In this document: piece by piece, positions 27,683 to 35,616 of the stretch
Numbering within the stretch: the stretch's first letter is position 1
Layout: each line of letters opens with the position of its first letter
Source of the DNA: Methylopila sp. 73B
Lineage (GTDB): Bacteria; Pseudomonadota; Alphaproteobacteria; Rhizobiales; Methylopilaceae
Length of the DNA: 64,000 nucleotides
Assembly (NCBI RefSeq): GCF_000526315.1
Contig: NZ_JAFV01000001.1
Coordinates: 3,031,001-3,095,000 of the forward strand
Direction of reading: 5' to 3'
Position numbers and translations under genes: made by a program
The notes under the pieces: generated by a model
Told to the model about the DNA's origin: nothing
Seen by the model: the letters and a program-made list of their open reading frames with translations, nothing else
Database searches by the model: none

Positions 27683-28944
27683 TCGGCGGCTCCCCGCGCA
27701 AGCGCGAGTCCCATGTCCCGTTCGATGCGGCTCAGGGCGCGGTCGACCATCCCGATCGCTTCGCCGATTTCGGCCTCGGTCACGATGAGCGGCGGCAGCA
27801 GTCGGACGACGTTGTCGCCGGCGCCGACGCTGAGCAGCCGCTCGGCGCGGAACGCGGCGGCGACATCGCCGTTCGGGATGGCGCAGCGCAGGCCGGTGAG
27901 CAGCCCCTCGCCGCGCACTTCGGTCACGAGCGACCGATGCGCGTCCACGACGCCGGCGAGCCTCTGCCGCAGCAGCAGGCCCATCCGCCGGACATGGTCG
28001 AGGAAGCCTGGCGCCAGCACGACGTCGAGCACGGCGTTGCCGACCGCCATGGCGAGCGGATTGCCGCCGAAGGTCGAGCCGTGAACGCCGGCGGTCATGC
28101 CGTCGGCCGCGGCGCGAGTGGCGAGGCAGGCGCCGAGCGGGAACCCTCCGCCGATGCCCTTGGCGATCGCCATCACGTCCGGCGTCACGCCGGACATCTC
28201 GTGCGCGAACAGATGGCCGGTGCGGCCGACGCCGGTCTGGACCTCGTCGAACACCAGCAGCAGGCCGGTCCGGTCGCAGATCTCGCGCAGGGCCCGCAGG
28301 AACGCCGGCGGGACGAGCCGCACGCCGCCTTCGCCCTGCAGGGGCTCGATCAGGACGCCGGCGGTCTCGGGCGTGATCGCCGCCTCGACGGCGTCGAGAT
28401 CGCCGAACGGGACCTGGTCGAAGCCTTCGACCTTGGGCCCGAAGCCCTCGATGTACTTGGCCTGGCCGCCGGCCGCGATCGTCGCCAGCGTGCGGCCGTG
28501 AAACGCGCCTTCGAAGGTGATCAGCCGAAAGCGCTCCGGCTGGCCGTTGGCGTGGAAATGCTTGCGCGCGAGCTTGATCGAAGCCTCGAGCGCCTCCGCC
28601 CCGGAGTTGGCGAAGAACACGACGTCGGCGAAGGTCGCGTCGACCAGCCGCTGGGCGAGCCGTTCTCCCTCCGGAATCCGGTAGAGGTTGGAGACGTGCC
28701 AGAGCTTCTGGGCCTGCGTCGTCAGCGCCTCCACCAGATGGGGATGCGAATGGCCGAGCGAATTGACCGCGACGCCCGCGGCGAAGTCGAGGTAGCGCGT
28801 CCCGTCGGCGGTCTCCAGCCAGCAGCCTTCGCCTCGCTCGAAGGCGAGGTCCGCGCGCGCGAAAACGGGCAGGAGCGGAGATGGAGACGGGGCGGGGGAC
28901 ACGGGATCGGCCGTCCTTGGCGGTTCGGCGGCGACCGCTGTCAT
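27679..28944 (-). CDS. argD: Acetylornithine aminotransferase
   Basis: PLP enzyme converting N-acetylglutamate semialdehyde to N-acetylornithine, 421 residues, class III aminotransferase. [49 protein letters not shown] and [14 protein letters not shown] (PLP Lys) are present. The N-terminus is about 20 residues longer than usual and Pro/Ala-rich. The ATG has no good ribosome binding site nearby but overlaps the stop of a short upstream frame, see the leader entry. First gene of argD-argF(-hslO). Confidence 0.95.
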
Positions 28945-29012
28945 CGTCGCGGGCCGCGCTCCGGGCGTCGGAAAAAAGAAAAGAGCCGCCCAGCCGAGCG
29001 GCCCTTCTCCAC
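28941..29012 (-). CDS. Possible arginine-rich leader peptide of argD
   Basis: GTG-started frame of 23 codons, seven of them Arg, ending in a TGA that overlaps the argD ATG. It lies entirely within the predicted argD leader and spans the terminator hairpin. The GTG falls almost at the predicted transcript 5' end, so it would be read without a ribosome binding site. High GC makes Arg codons frequent by chance, so coding is only a hypothesis. Confidence 0.3.
   Translation of the reverse strand: MEKGRSAGRLFSFFRRPERGPRR
28971..29004 (-). terminator. Intrinsic terminator in the argD leader (possible attenuator)
   Basis: Read on the minus strand: GGGCCGC, an eight-base loop, GCGGCTC, then TTTTCTTTTTT. 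It begins about 10 bases after the predicted transcription start of argD and no gene lies between, so it can only act on the argD transcript itself or on antisense-free read-through. This points to attenuation. Confidence 0.62.
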
Positions 29013-29022
29013 GATTTGCCGC

Positions 29023-29050
29023 ATGATAGGCGCCGAGGCCCCGCTGTCAA
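29023..29050 (-). promoter_or_regulatory. Sigma-70-type promoter of argD
   Basis: TTGACA (29050-29045) and TATCAT (29028-29023) are 16 bases apart on the minus strand. The -35 is a perfect match and the -10 is four or five of six. Transcription would begin near 29015, just upstream of the terminator hairpin. Confidence 0.65.
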
Positions 29051-29158
29051 TCCGCGCGCGTATGACGCTCTCGGCCCCGCAGCGCCAGAGGCGCCTGTGC
29101 GTAAGCAGTGGATAAACCAAAACGCGGGAGCTGGGGAAAACCCCAGTGTTGCAGATCG

Positions 29159-29302
29159 GACTCTTTACGCTGAGTCGCCGGCTATCGTAGTTTAGACTTC
29201 ATTAACGCGACGACATTTCGTGGCGACGAGATCCCAGGCGAGTAGGACGGCGGCGACGCCCGAGCGCGCGATCAGCGCGTAACGGCGAAGGCTTCCGGAT
29301 TC
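29159..29302 (+). promoter_or_regulatory. gcrA upstream region with three GANTC (CcrM) sites
   Basis: GACTC at 29159, GAGTC at 29172 and GATTC at 29298 lie in the 175 bases before gcrA. GANTC is the CcrM methylation site. In Caulobacter, transcription of cell-cycle genes including gcrA depends on methylation of such sites. Three in so short a GC-rich stretch is more than expected by chance. Confidence 0.55.
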
Positions 29303-29332
29303 CGCCTGAGACAAAGAGCTTTGGAGGATCCA

Positions 29333-29905
29333 ATGCAGTGGACCGACGAGCGGGTCGAGCTTCTGAAGAAGCTTTGGGCCGACGGCCTCAGCGCAAGCCA
29401 GATCGCGGCGGAACTTGGCGGCGTGACCCGTAACGCGGTCATCGGCAAGGTTCACCGCCTCGGCCTGTCGGGCCGCGCTAAAGCGGCCCCGACCGCCGTC
29501 GCCCGCATCCGCAAGCCCGTCGCTTCGCCGACGCGCCCGGCGGCGTCTGCCAGCAACGGCGGCGCGTCCCGTCCGCAGCAGCAGCCTGTCTACGCCTCCC
29601 GCGGCAACGCCGCGCTGGCGGCGGCCCCCGTGATGGAGGCGCGCCACGTCGCGGCTCCGGCGCCACGCCCGGTCGCGATGCAGCTCGTCGAGACGACGCC
29701 TTTCGCCTGCGAGAGCGTGACGATCATGGAGCTCAAGGAAAACATGTGCCGCTGGCCGCTCGGCGATCCGAGCCAGGCCGAGTTCCGCTTCTGCGGCGGA
29801 CGCTCGACCCCCGGCCACGCCTACTGCCCGCACCATGCGACCATCGCCTACCAGCCGGCCAACGACCGCCGGCGCGACCGCCGGCCGATGATGCCCTCGC
29901 ACTGA
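29333..29905 (+). CDS. gcrA: Cell-cycle regulator GcrA
   Basis: Alphaproteobacterial sigma-70 cofactor that activates promoters methylated at GANTC sites. 190 residues. The N-terminal helix-turn-helix (about 1-45) reads MQWTDERVELLKKLWADGLS and ends with VIGKVHRLGL, almost invariant in the family. A long Ala/Pro/Arg linker follows, then a C-terminal domain with CRWPLGDP, FCGG and YCPHH, a likely metal-binding Cys/His set that contacts sigma. ATG 29333 has GGAGGA upstream. It is followed by a bidirectional terminator. Confidence 0.96.
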   Translation: MQWTDERVELLKKLWADGLSASQIAAELGGVTRNAVIGKVHRLGLSGRAKAAPTAVARIRKPVASPTRPAASASNGGASRPQQQPVYASRGNAALAAAPVMEARHVAAPAPRPVAMQLVETTPFACESVTIMELKENMCRWPLGDPSQAEFRFCGGRSTPGHAYCPHHATIAYQPANDRRRDRRPMMPSH

Positions 29906-29919
29906 GCCGAGCGACGTTC

Positions 29920-29961
29920 AAAAAAAGGCCGCCTAGGGCTCAGCCCCGGCGGCCTTTTTTG
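29920..29961. terminator. Bidirectional intrinsic terminator, gcrA / metZ
   Basis: An A-run, GGCCGCC (29927-29933), inner GGGCT/AGCCC, GGCGGCC (29948-29954) and six Ts. It is symmetric and ends both convergent genes. Confidence 0.9.
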
Positions 29962-29982
29962 CGTCCGATCGACTGCGCCGCG

Positions 29983-31182
29983 TCACACCGCCTTGAGGGC
30001 GACGTCGATGTCCTCGAGCAGGTCGGAGACGTCCTCGAGCCCGACCGACAGCCGCAGCATCGCGTCGGAGATGCCAAGTTCCGCGCGGGCCGGCGGGGCA
30101 AGACGCTGATGCGTCGTCGTCGCCGGATGGGTCAGGATCGACTTCGCGTCGCCGAGGTTGTTCGAGATCTTCACGACCTGAAGCGCGTTGCCGAAGCGGA
30201 AGGCGCCCGCCTTGCCGGCGTCGATCTCGAACGCGACCAGCGTGCCGCCGCCCGCCATCTGCGCCTTCACCAGATCGGCCTGCGGGTGGTCCGCACGGCC
30301 GCAGTAGGTCAGCTTCGACACCTTGGGATGGTCGGCGAGGAAATCCGCGACGGCCCCTGCGCTCGTCTGCGCCCGCTCCACCCGAAGCGCCAGCGTCTCC
30401 AGCCCCTTCGCCAGCGTCCAGGCGTTGAACGGCGACATGGCGGGACCGGTCTGCCGCAGGAAGTTGTGCAGGTGGTCCATCACGAACTTTTCGGAGCCCA
30501 GCACGACGCCGCCGAGCACCCGGCCCTGGCCGTCGATGTGCTTGGTGGCGGAGTAGACCACGACGTCCGCGCCGAGCTTCAGCGGCTGCTGCAGGATCGG
30601 CGTCGCGAACACGTTGTCGACCACCAGCCGCGCGCCGGCCTCGTGGGCGATCGTGGCGATCGCCGCGATGTCGTAGACCTGCAGCGTCGGGTTGGTCGGG
30701 CTTTCAAGGAACAGCACCTTGGTCTGCGGCCGTATGGCGGCGCGCCACTGCGCGAGGTCCGCCCCGTCGACCAGCGTCGCCGAGATGCCGAAGCGCGGGC
30801 AGAGGTCCTCCACGACGTAGCGGCAGGAGCCGAACAGCGCCTTCGCCGCCACCACGTGGTCGCCGGCGTTGAGCTGGCACAGCATGGCGGCGGTCACCGC
30901 GGCCATGCCGCTGGCGGTGGCGCGGCCGGCTTCGGCGCCTTCGAGCGCGATCATGCGCTTCTCGAAGGTCGCCACAGTCGGGTTGGAGAAGCGCGAGTAG
31001 ATGAAGCCGGGGTCCCGCCCGTCGAACCGCGCCTCGGCCGCTTCCATCGTGTCGTAGGCGAAGCCGGAGGTGAGGTAAAGCGCCTCGGACATTTCGCCGT
31101 AGCCCGAACGGGCCTCCCCCTCGTGGATCAGGCGCGTGGCCGGCCTGACGGCGCGGTCGAGGGGAAGCGGCGGACGGCTCAT
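29983..31182 (-). CDS. metZ: O-succinylhomoserine sulfhydrylase
   Basis: PLP enzyme forming homocysteine from O-succinylhomoserine and sulfide. 399 residues, Cys/Met metabolism family. YLTSGFAYDTMEAAEARFDG and YSRFSNPTVATFEKR bind PLP phosphate, and YSATKHIDGQGRVLGG has the Schiff-base Lys. Start 31182 (MSRPPLP) is set by family length and by the SAM-II riboswitch, which occupies the sequence further upstream. Regulation by S-adenosylmethionine follows from that element. Confidence 0.93.
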   Translation of the reverse strand: MSRPPLPLDRAVRPATRLIHEGEARSGYGEMSEALYLTSGFAYDTMEAAEARFDGRDPGFIYSRFSNPTVATFEKRMIALEGAEAGRATASGMAAVTAAMLCQLNAGDHVVAAKALFGSCRYVVEDLCPRFGISATLVDGADLAQWRAAIRPQTKVLFLESPTNPTLQVYDIAAIATIAHEAGARLVVDNVFATPILQQPLKLGADVVVYSATKHIDGQGRVLGGVVLGSEKFVMDHLHNFLRQTGPAMSPFNAWTLAKGLETLALRVERAQTSAGAVADFLADHPKVSKLTYCGRADHPQADLVKAQMAGGGTLVAFEIDAGKAGAFRFGNALQVVKISNNLGDAKSILTHPATTTHQRLAPPARAELGISDAMLRLSVGLEDVSDLLEDIDVALKAV

Positions 31183-31253
31183 GGCGGTGCGACCTTCAGC
31201 GAACGGCCGGGTCGCGTTGTGACGCCCCGAACGGGCCTCGAGCGCGCAATCCG

Positions 31254-31312
31254 GCCTTTTAGCGGGTTGTTTTAACGTGGCGGCAAGCCGGCCGGCCCAA
31301 GGAGCCACGAAG
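31254..31312 (-). ncRNA. SAM-II riboswitch
   Basis: On the minus strand the stretch CGTGG...GGGCCGGCCGGCTTGC then CGCCACGTTAAAACAACC and CGCTAAAAGG matches the SAM-II (metA) consensus almost base for base: first stem CGTGG/CCACG, conserved GGCTTGC, and the A-rich pseudoknot ACGTTAAA..CGCTAAA. It ends about 70 bases before the metZ start. S-adenosylmethionine binding would lower metZ expression. Confidence 0.94.
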
Positions 31313-31322
31313 AATGGCGTCG

Positions 31323-31351
31323 GTCGTACTGCGGAGGTGCGCCAGCGTCAA
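31323..31351 (-). promoter_or_regulatory. Candidate metZ promoter
   Basis: TTGACG (31351-31346) and TACGAC (31328-31323) with a 17-base spacer on the minus strand. It would start transcription right at the 5' end of the riboswitch, which is the main support; the -10 match is poor. Confidence 0.45.
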
Positions 31352-31410
31352 CGTTCGCGTACACCGGTCGGATATGCCGGCCGCCGGCGAGACAGCGAAG
31401 GGTCCGCGAC

Positions 31411-32511
31411 GTGGAACTGAGGGATGAGCGCCGCGGGGGAATTCTGCCGACCCAGGCGATCGAGCGGCTGATCGCCGACGGCGGTCTCGTTCTGGACGCG
31501 CCGGCCGCCGACGACCAGATCCAGCCCGCGAGCCTCGACCTCCGGCTCGGACCCGTCGTCCACCGCGTGCGGGCGAGCTTTCTTCCCGGCGCAGGCCGCA
31601 CGGTGGCCGAGCGGCTCGACGAGTTCCGGCTGCACACCATCGATCTCCGCCAGGGCGCCGTGCTCGAGACCGGCTGCGTCTACATCGCGCCGCTGATGGA
31701 GAGCCTCGCGTTGCCCACGGACGTCGCCGGCGCCACGAACCCCAAGAGCTCGACCGGCCGCCTCGACGTCTTCACGCGCGTGATCGCCGACGGAGCGCGC
31801 GCCTTCGACGCCGTGCCCGCGGGCTACCGCGGCCCGCTGTTCGCCGAGATCAGCCCGCGCACCTTCCCTGTGCTGGTGCGGGCCGGCTCGCGCCTGTCGC
31901 AGCTCCGGCTCCGCCAGGGCGAGGCCCGCCTCGACGACGCCGCGCTGGCCGCGCTGCAGGCGACGAGCCGGCTGATCGACACCGACGCGCCGGACGTTCA
32001 CGGCGGCGTCGCGGTCACCGTCGACCTGCTCGGCGCGGACGACGCGATCATCGGCTGGCGGGGCAAGCGCCACACCGGGGTGGTCGACGTCGACGCCCGC
32101 GCCATGCAGGACGTCTCGGAGTTCTGGGAGCCGATCCGCGCCGGCCGGTCCGGCCTCGTGCTCGATCCCGGCCAGTTCTACATCCTGGCCTCGCGCGAGG
32201 CGGTGCAGGTGCCGCCGGACCACGCCGCGGAGATGACGCCGTTCGATCCGCTCGTCGGCGAGTTCCGCGTGCACTACGCCGGCTTCTTCGACCCTGGCTT
32301 CGGCCACGTCGAGGGTCGCGGCGCGGGCGCGCGCGCCGTGCTCGAGGTGCGGAGCCATGAGGTGCCGTTCATCCTGGAGCACGGCCAGAACGTCGGCCGC
32401 CTCGTCTACGAGCGAATGCTGGAGCGCCCCCGCACGCTCTACGGCGAACTCGCGACCTCGAACTACCAGGGCCAGGGCCTGAAGCTGTCGAAGCACTTCC
32501 GCGCGCCTTGA
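31411..32511 (+). CDS. 2'-deoxycytidine 5'-triphosphate deaminase, long form
   Basis: Deaminates dCTP to dUTP for thymidylate supply. The 366-residue product is the duplicated long form common in Alphaproteobacteria, about twice E. coli Dcd. QIQPASLDLRLG and ATNPKSSTGRLDVFTRVI are in the first half; FRVHYAGFFDPGFGH and LEVRSHEVPFILEHGQ are in the second. GTG start with GAAGGG upstream. Divergent from metZ. Confidence 0.9.
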   Translation: MELRDERRGGILPTQAIERLIADGGLVLDAPAADDQIQPASLDLRLGPVVHRVRASFLPGAGRTVAERLDEFRLHTIDLRQGAVLETGCVYIAPLMESLALPTDVAGATNPKSSTGRLDVFTRVIADGARAFDAVPAGYRGPLFAEISPRTFPVLVRAGSRLSQLRLRQGEARLDDAALAALQATSRLIDTDAPDVHGGVAVTVDLLGADDAIIGWRGKRHTGVVDVDARAMQDVSEFWEPIRAGRSGLVLDPGQFYILASREAVQVPPDHAAEMTPFDPLVGEFRVHYAGFFDPGFGHVEGRGAGARAVLEVRSHEVPFILEHGQNVGRLVYERMLERPRTLYGELATSNYQGQGLKLSKHFRAP

Positions 32512-32706
32512 GCGCGGAAGTGCTGCCGTCTTGGAAAGTCTTCGAACCTCGCTCAAACGCGGCTTATCCCGCTCGATCTGTCGGTGATGTTCGCTCAGCG
32601 ATAGCTAGCGGTTTCGGCGCGAATGCCGAAGCCTCTTTATCTTCAGCCGAGAAGCGCGCCGGCGCCTCACCTGCCACTGCAACAGCCGCCGCGTAACCCT
32701 TCGATA
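32512..32706. other. Gene-free stretch
   Basis: Nothing recognised between dcd and the first gene remnant. The minus-strand frame continuing from the FAD-monooxygenase remnant has no family sequence beyond its nonsense codon. Confidence 0.4.
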
Positions 32707-32936
32707 TCAGGCCGTATTGTAACGGCGCTCTCCTACCCGCAGTTCGCCCGCGGCTCCGGCGACGGTGTACCCCAGCGCTTGTCCGCCGGGCATGTGAAAA
32801 AATGCGAAGCGGTCGGACAGCGCCTGAGCTACGAATGCAGGCAGCCGCGCTTCAGGCCCGAGCGCACGCCAAGCGACGTAGCCGGCACACCGCGGCCCTG
32901 GATGGTCCGGCAGCAGGCCGCCTCGCGTCGGCTTAA
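32707..32936 (-). pseudogene. Remnant of an FAD-dependent aromatic-ring monooxygenase
   Basis: The minus strand reads LLPDHPGP, CAGYVAWRALGPEA, then SDRFAFFHMPGGQALGY and GERRYN, a characteristic stretch from the middle of FAD-dependent monooxygenases of the salicylate/2,6-dihydroxypyridine hydroxylase type. Only about 75 residues remain of roughly 390; the FAD-binding N-terminus is gone. After RRYN the expected Trp-Tyr-Arg is TGA-Tyr-Arg, a Trp-to-stop change. It abuts the LysR remnant on the other strand, so a deletion probably joined them. Confidence 0.7.
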
Positions 32937-32938
32937 GC

Positions 32939-33716
32939 GCGCTCGAGGCGGACCTTGGCGTGCGTTTGACCCATCGCACCACGCGCGCGTTGTCGCCGAC
33001 GCCGGAGGGAGAGAGGCCTTCCCGCATTTTCGCAGAGGCGATGCTTGAAACCGCCACGGAAGGTAGAGCCGCAGTAGCGCCGGGCGATGCCGGAGCCTCC
33101 GGCCTGCTCCGGATTACGGCCTCCATCCCGTTCGGCCGAAAAGTCGTAACGCCGATGCTGGCGCGGTTCCTCGAGGACCATCCGGGACTTCGCATGGAGC
33201 TTCGGCTGAGCGACGGCGTCGTCGACATGTGGCGCAGGGCATCAACGTAGCGCTGAGGTCAGGCGACCTGCGCGACAACGGGCTTATCGCCCGTCGGCTC
33301 ACGAACAATCCGCGAGATCTGTACGCGGCGTCCCGCTACCTCGCGCGAAAGGGAACGCCCGCCACCATGTCGGACCTCCGCGGCCATCAATGCCTCGCCG
33401 TCGTAGGTTCCACCCACTGGACGTTCGAACGCGAGGGCCGGCTGGTCAGGCAAGCGATCGGCGGGCGGTTCATGGCGGACAGCGTGGACGCGTTGCTGCA
33501 AGCCGCGGTCGAGGGTGGGCATCGTTCGGCTGTCGGAGTGGAACGTCCGTGAGGATGTTGCGGCTGGCCGTCTTGTTCCAATTCGCCTGACCGATAGGGG
33601 TAGTCCCGGATCAAGGCATCTGGGGGGTGCTGCCCACCCGGCAGTTCGTCCCCGCAAAGGTGCGGCTGTTCCTCGACGCTTTCGCGGCGCATATGACCGT
33701 CCGGTCGGAGGCTTGA
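32939..33716 (+). pseudogene. LysR-family regulator, broken by several frameshifts
   Basis: Pieces in three frames read in order as a LysR protein: ALEADLGVRLTHRTTRALSP (end of the DNA-binding domain), LLRITASIPFGRKVV and ELRLSDGVVDM, then VAQGINVALRSGDLRDNGL to AAVEG, then VGIVRLSEWNVREDVAAG, then DQGIWGVLPTRQFVP to the stop at 33714. Shifts are near 33229 (one G lost between GACATG and TGGCGCAG), near 33514 and near 33600. The first 30 or so residues of the helix-turn-helix are missing. It is non-functional. Confidence 0.85.
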
Positions 33717-33862
33717 TCGGCCGGTTCGGCTCTGGGCTGAAATGGCAAATCCGTTCTGCTCCGTACAATGCCGGTTGTCGATGTCTGTCGGCGTGGGTCA
33801 AGTTGTGCCGCAAGCCTGTGGCCGCTTGGCGTATCAGCGAAAATTGGCTGGACGCCGATTCC
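33717..33862. other. Unassigned spacer between LysR remnant and IS element
   Basis: About 146 bases with no recognisable protein or RNA. Lower GC than the surroundings; may be more mobile-element debris. Confidence 0.35.
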
Positions 33863-35416
33863 GTTGAAAAACTCGGCCATTGAAGCGATGCAGCGTCGCT
33901 GATTCACTTCGCTCTATGAGCGGAGGGCGGCGGCGATGATGGGCGAGCGGCAAGTCGACCAAGCGGCGCTGTTCTATGAGTTCTCTCTCGAGCGGCATGT
34001 GCCGCAAGATCACCTGCTGAGGGCGATCGACCGGTTCGTCGACCTGTCAGAGGTGCGGCGGGATCTGGCTCCCTTCTATAGCTCGATCGGGCGTCCTTCG
34101 ATCGACCCTGAGCTGCTGATCCGGATGCTGCTGGTCGGCTACTGCTTCGGCGTCCGGTCTGAGCGGCGGTTGTGCGAGGAGGTTCATCTGAACCTCGCCT
34201 ATCGCTGGTTCTGCGGGCTCGGCCTCGACGGCGACGTGCCGGACCACTCGACCTTCTCGAAGAACCGCCATGGCCGCTTCCGCGACAGCGACCTGCTGCG
34301 CAAGCTGTTCGAGACGGTCGTCCGGCGCTGCATGGCTGAGGGGCTTGTGGGCGGCGACGGCTTCGCGGTCGACGCCAGCCTGATCCGGGCCGACGCCAAC
34401 CGTCAGCGCTCGGCGGAAGGCACGGACGAGGTCGACTGGGAAGAGTTGGCCGCGACGCGGCGCGCAGTCCGCGAGTACCTCGACACGCTCGACAATGCGG
34501 CCTGGGGCGCGGCGAGCCCGACGACGCCGAAGTTCGTCTCGCGGTCGGATCCGGCCGCGCAGTGGACCGGCGCACACAAGGGCCACGCCTTCTTCGCCTA
34601 CGCCACCAACTACCTGATCGACCTCGACCACGCGGTGATCGTCGACGTCGAGCCCAGCCGCGCCATCCGGCAGGCCGAGGTCGGCTCGGCCCGTACCATG
34701 ATCAACCGGACCCAGGACCGCTTCGGGCTCTGGCCCGAGCGGCTCGCAGCCGACAGCGCCTATGGTGCGGCCGAGATGCTCGCCTGGCTGGTGCATGAGC
34801 GCGGGATCGAGCCGCACATCCCGGTGTTCGACAAGAGCGCTCGGACCGACGGCACGTTCAGCCGTTCGGACTTCCCCTATGACCACGCCCGCGATCTTTA
34901 CACCTGCCCGGCCGGGAACGAACTGAGACCTCGCCAGAGGGTCTACCGAACCTCGGCTCCGCTCGTCGACGACGACGGCATGATCCGCTACCGCGCCAGC
35001 AAGTTCGACTGCGACGCCTGCTCCCTGAAACCGCAGTGCTGCCCAAACGCGCCGGCCCGGAAGATCCCTCGCTCGATCCACGAGGGCGCTCGCGACATGG
35101 CGAGGGACATTGCGAAGACCGACGCCTACACGGCCTCCCGGCGTGAGCGGAAGAAGGTCGAGATGCTGTTCGCGCACCTGAAGCGCATCCTGCGGCTCGA
35201 CAGGCTAAGCCTTCGAGGGCCATGCGGAGCCCGCGACGAGTTCCTGCTCGCCGCCACCGCCCAAAACCTCAGGAAGCTCGCAAAGATGGTCCTAGCGCCG
35301 AGCCCGATCCCGGCCTGAAAAGAGGAAAGGCCGCTCGTCTTCCGGCCGTCAGCTCGGATGCCCCGCCAAGCAACCGACTTCTTCAACGCAATCCGCCATA
35401 AGCAGGCCTTTTCAAC
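33863..35416 (+). mobile_element. IS1182-family insertion sequence
   Basis: About 1.55 kb around one transposase gene. The left end begins GTTGAAAAACTCGGCC and the right end, read inward, GTTGAAAAGGCCTGC, giving imperfect terminal inverted repeats that share the first eight bases exactly. No clear target duplication was found. The transposase is intact, so insertion may be recent. It sits between decayed catabolic genes and heme locus 2. Confidence 0.75.
33936..35318 (+). CDS. IS1182-family transposase
   Basis: DDE transposase of 460 residues. The N-terminal DUF772 region has LLIRMLLVGYCFGVRSERRL and FCGLGLDGDVPDHSTFSKNR. The catalytic Asp residues are in DGFAVDASLI and ADSAYGAAEML, and the Glu is in KKVEMLFAHLKRI. 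A Cys cluster (CDACSLKPQCCP) typical of the IS1182 group is near residue 350. The frame is intact end to end. Confidence 0.92.
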   Translation: MMGERQVDQAALFYEFSLERHVPQDHLLRAIDRFVDLSEVRRDLAPFYSSIGRPSIDPELLIRMLLVGYCFGVRSERRLCEEVHLNLAYRWFCGLGLDGDVPDHSTFSKNRHGRFRDSDLLRKLFETVVRRCMAEGLVGGDGFAVDASLIRADANRQRSAEGTDEVDWEELAATRRAVREYLDTLDNAAWGAASPTTPKFVSRSDPAAQWTGAHKGHAFFAYATNYLIDLDHAVIVDVEPSRAIRQAEVGSARTMINRTQDRFGLWPERLAADSAYGAAEMLAWLVHERGIEPHIPVFDKSARTDGTFSRSDFPYDHARDLYTCPAGNELRPRQRVYRTSAPLVDDDGMIRYRASKFDCDACSLKPQCCPNAPARKIPRSIHEGARDMARDIAKTDAYTASRRERKKVEMLFAHLKRILRLDRLSLRGPCGARDEFLLAATAQNLRKLAKMVLAPSPIPA

Positions 35417-35504
35417 GTCCGAGGCGCATCAGAAGCGGCGCCACGCGCCGCGAGCAAGCTTTCGGAGCTCGAGGAACAGACCGGGGAGACCATTCGCCTG
35501 CCTC

Positions 35505-35519
35505 ATTAGCTAGCCTAAT
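35505..35519. promoter_or_regulatory. Candidate operator upstream of the ECF sigma gene
   Basis: ATTAG-CTAGC-CTAAT is a perfect five-base-arm palindrome about 100 bases before the sigma gene, in an AT-rich island. It does not match the ICE box. Possible iron-responsive operator, unproven. Confidence 0.3.
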
Positions 35520-35616
35520 CTGATTGGAACAAGTATAAACTGTTGAAAACATTTATCCTTTTAGGGAAAGGCGTGTTACCGCTAGGGCGTAGCTGACGAT
35601 CGACGCCGGACCTGTG

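Noticed and set aside
27683..29050. An open frame continuing upstream of argF through argD in another frame
   Set aside because: Only the last 309 residues are OTCase; the upstream part is the wrong frame of argD. argF starts at 27682.
31183..31308. Upstream extension of metZ by about 40 residues
   Set aside because: This stretch is the SAM-II riboswitch and leader; the family N-terminus begins at 31182.
32910..32940. LysR helix sequence (AASRRLK) just before the LysR remnant
   Set aside because: The same bases are better explained as the FAD-monooxygenase fragment on the minus strand; the match is short.
33855..35424. Target-site duplication around the IS element
   Set aside because: The flanking bases ATTCC and GTCCG do not match; no direct repeat could be shown, so none is reported.
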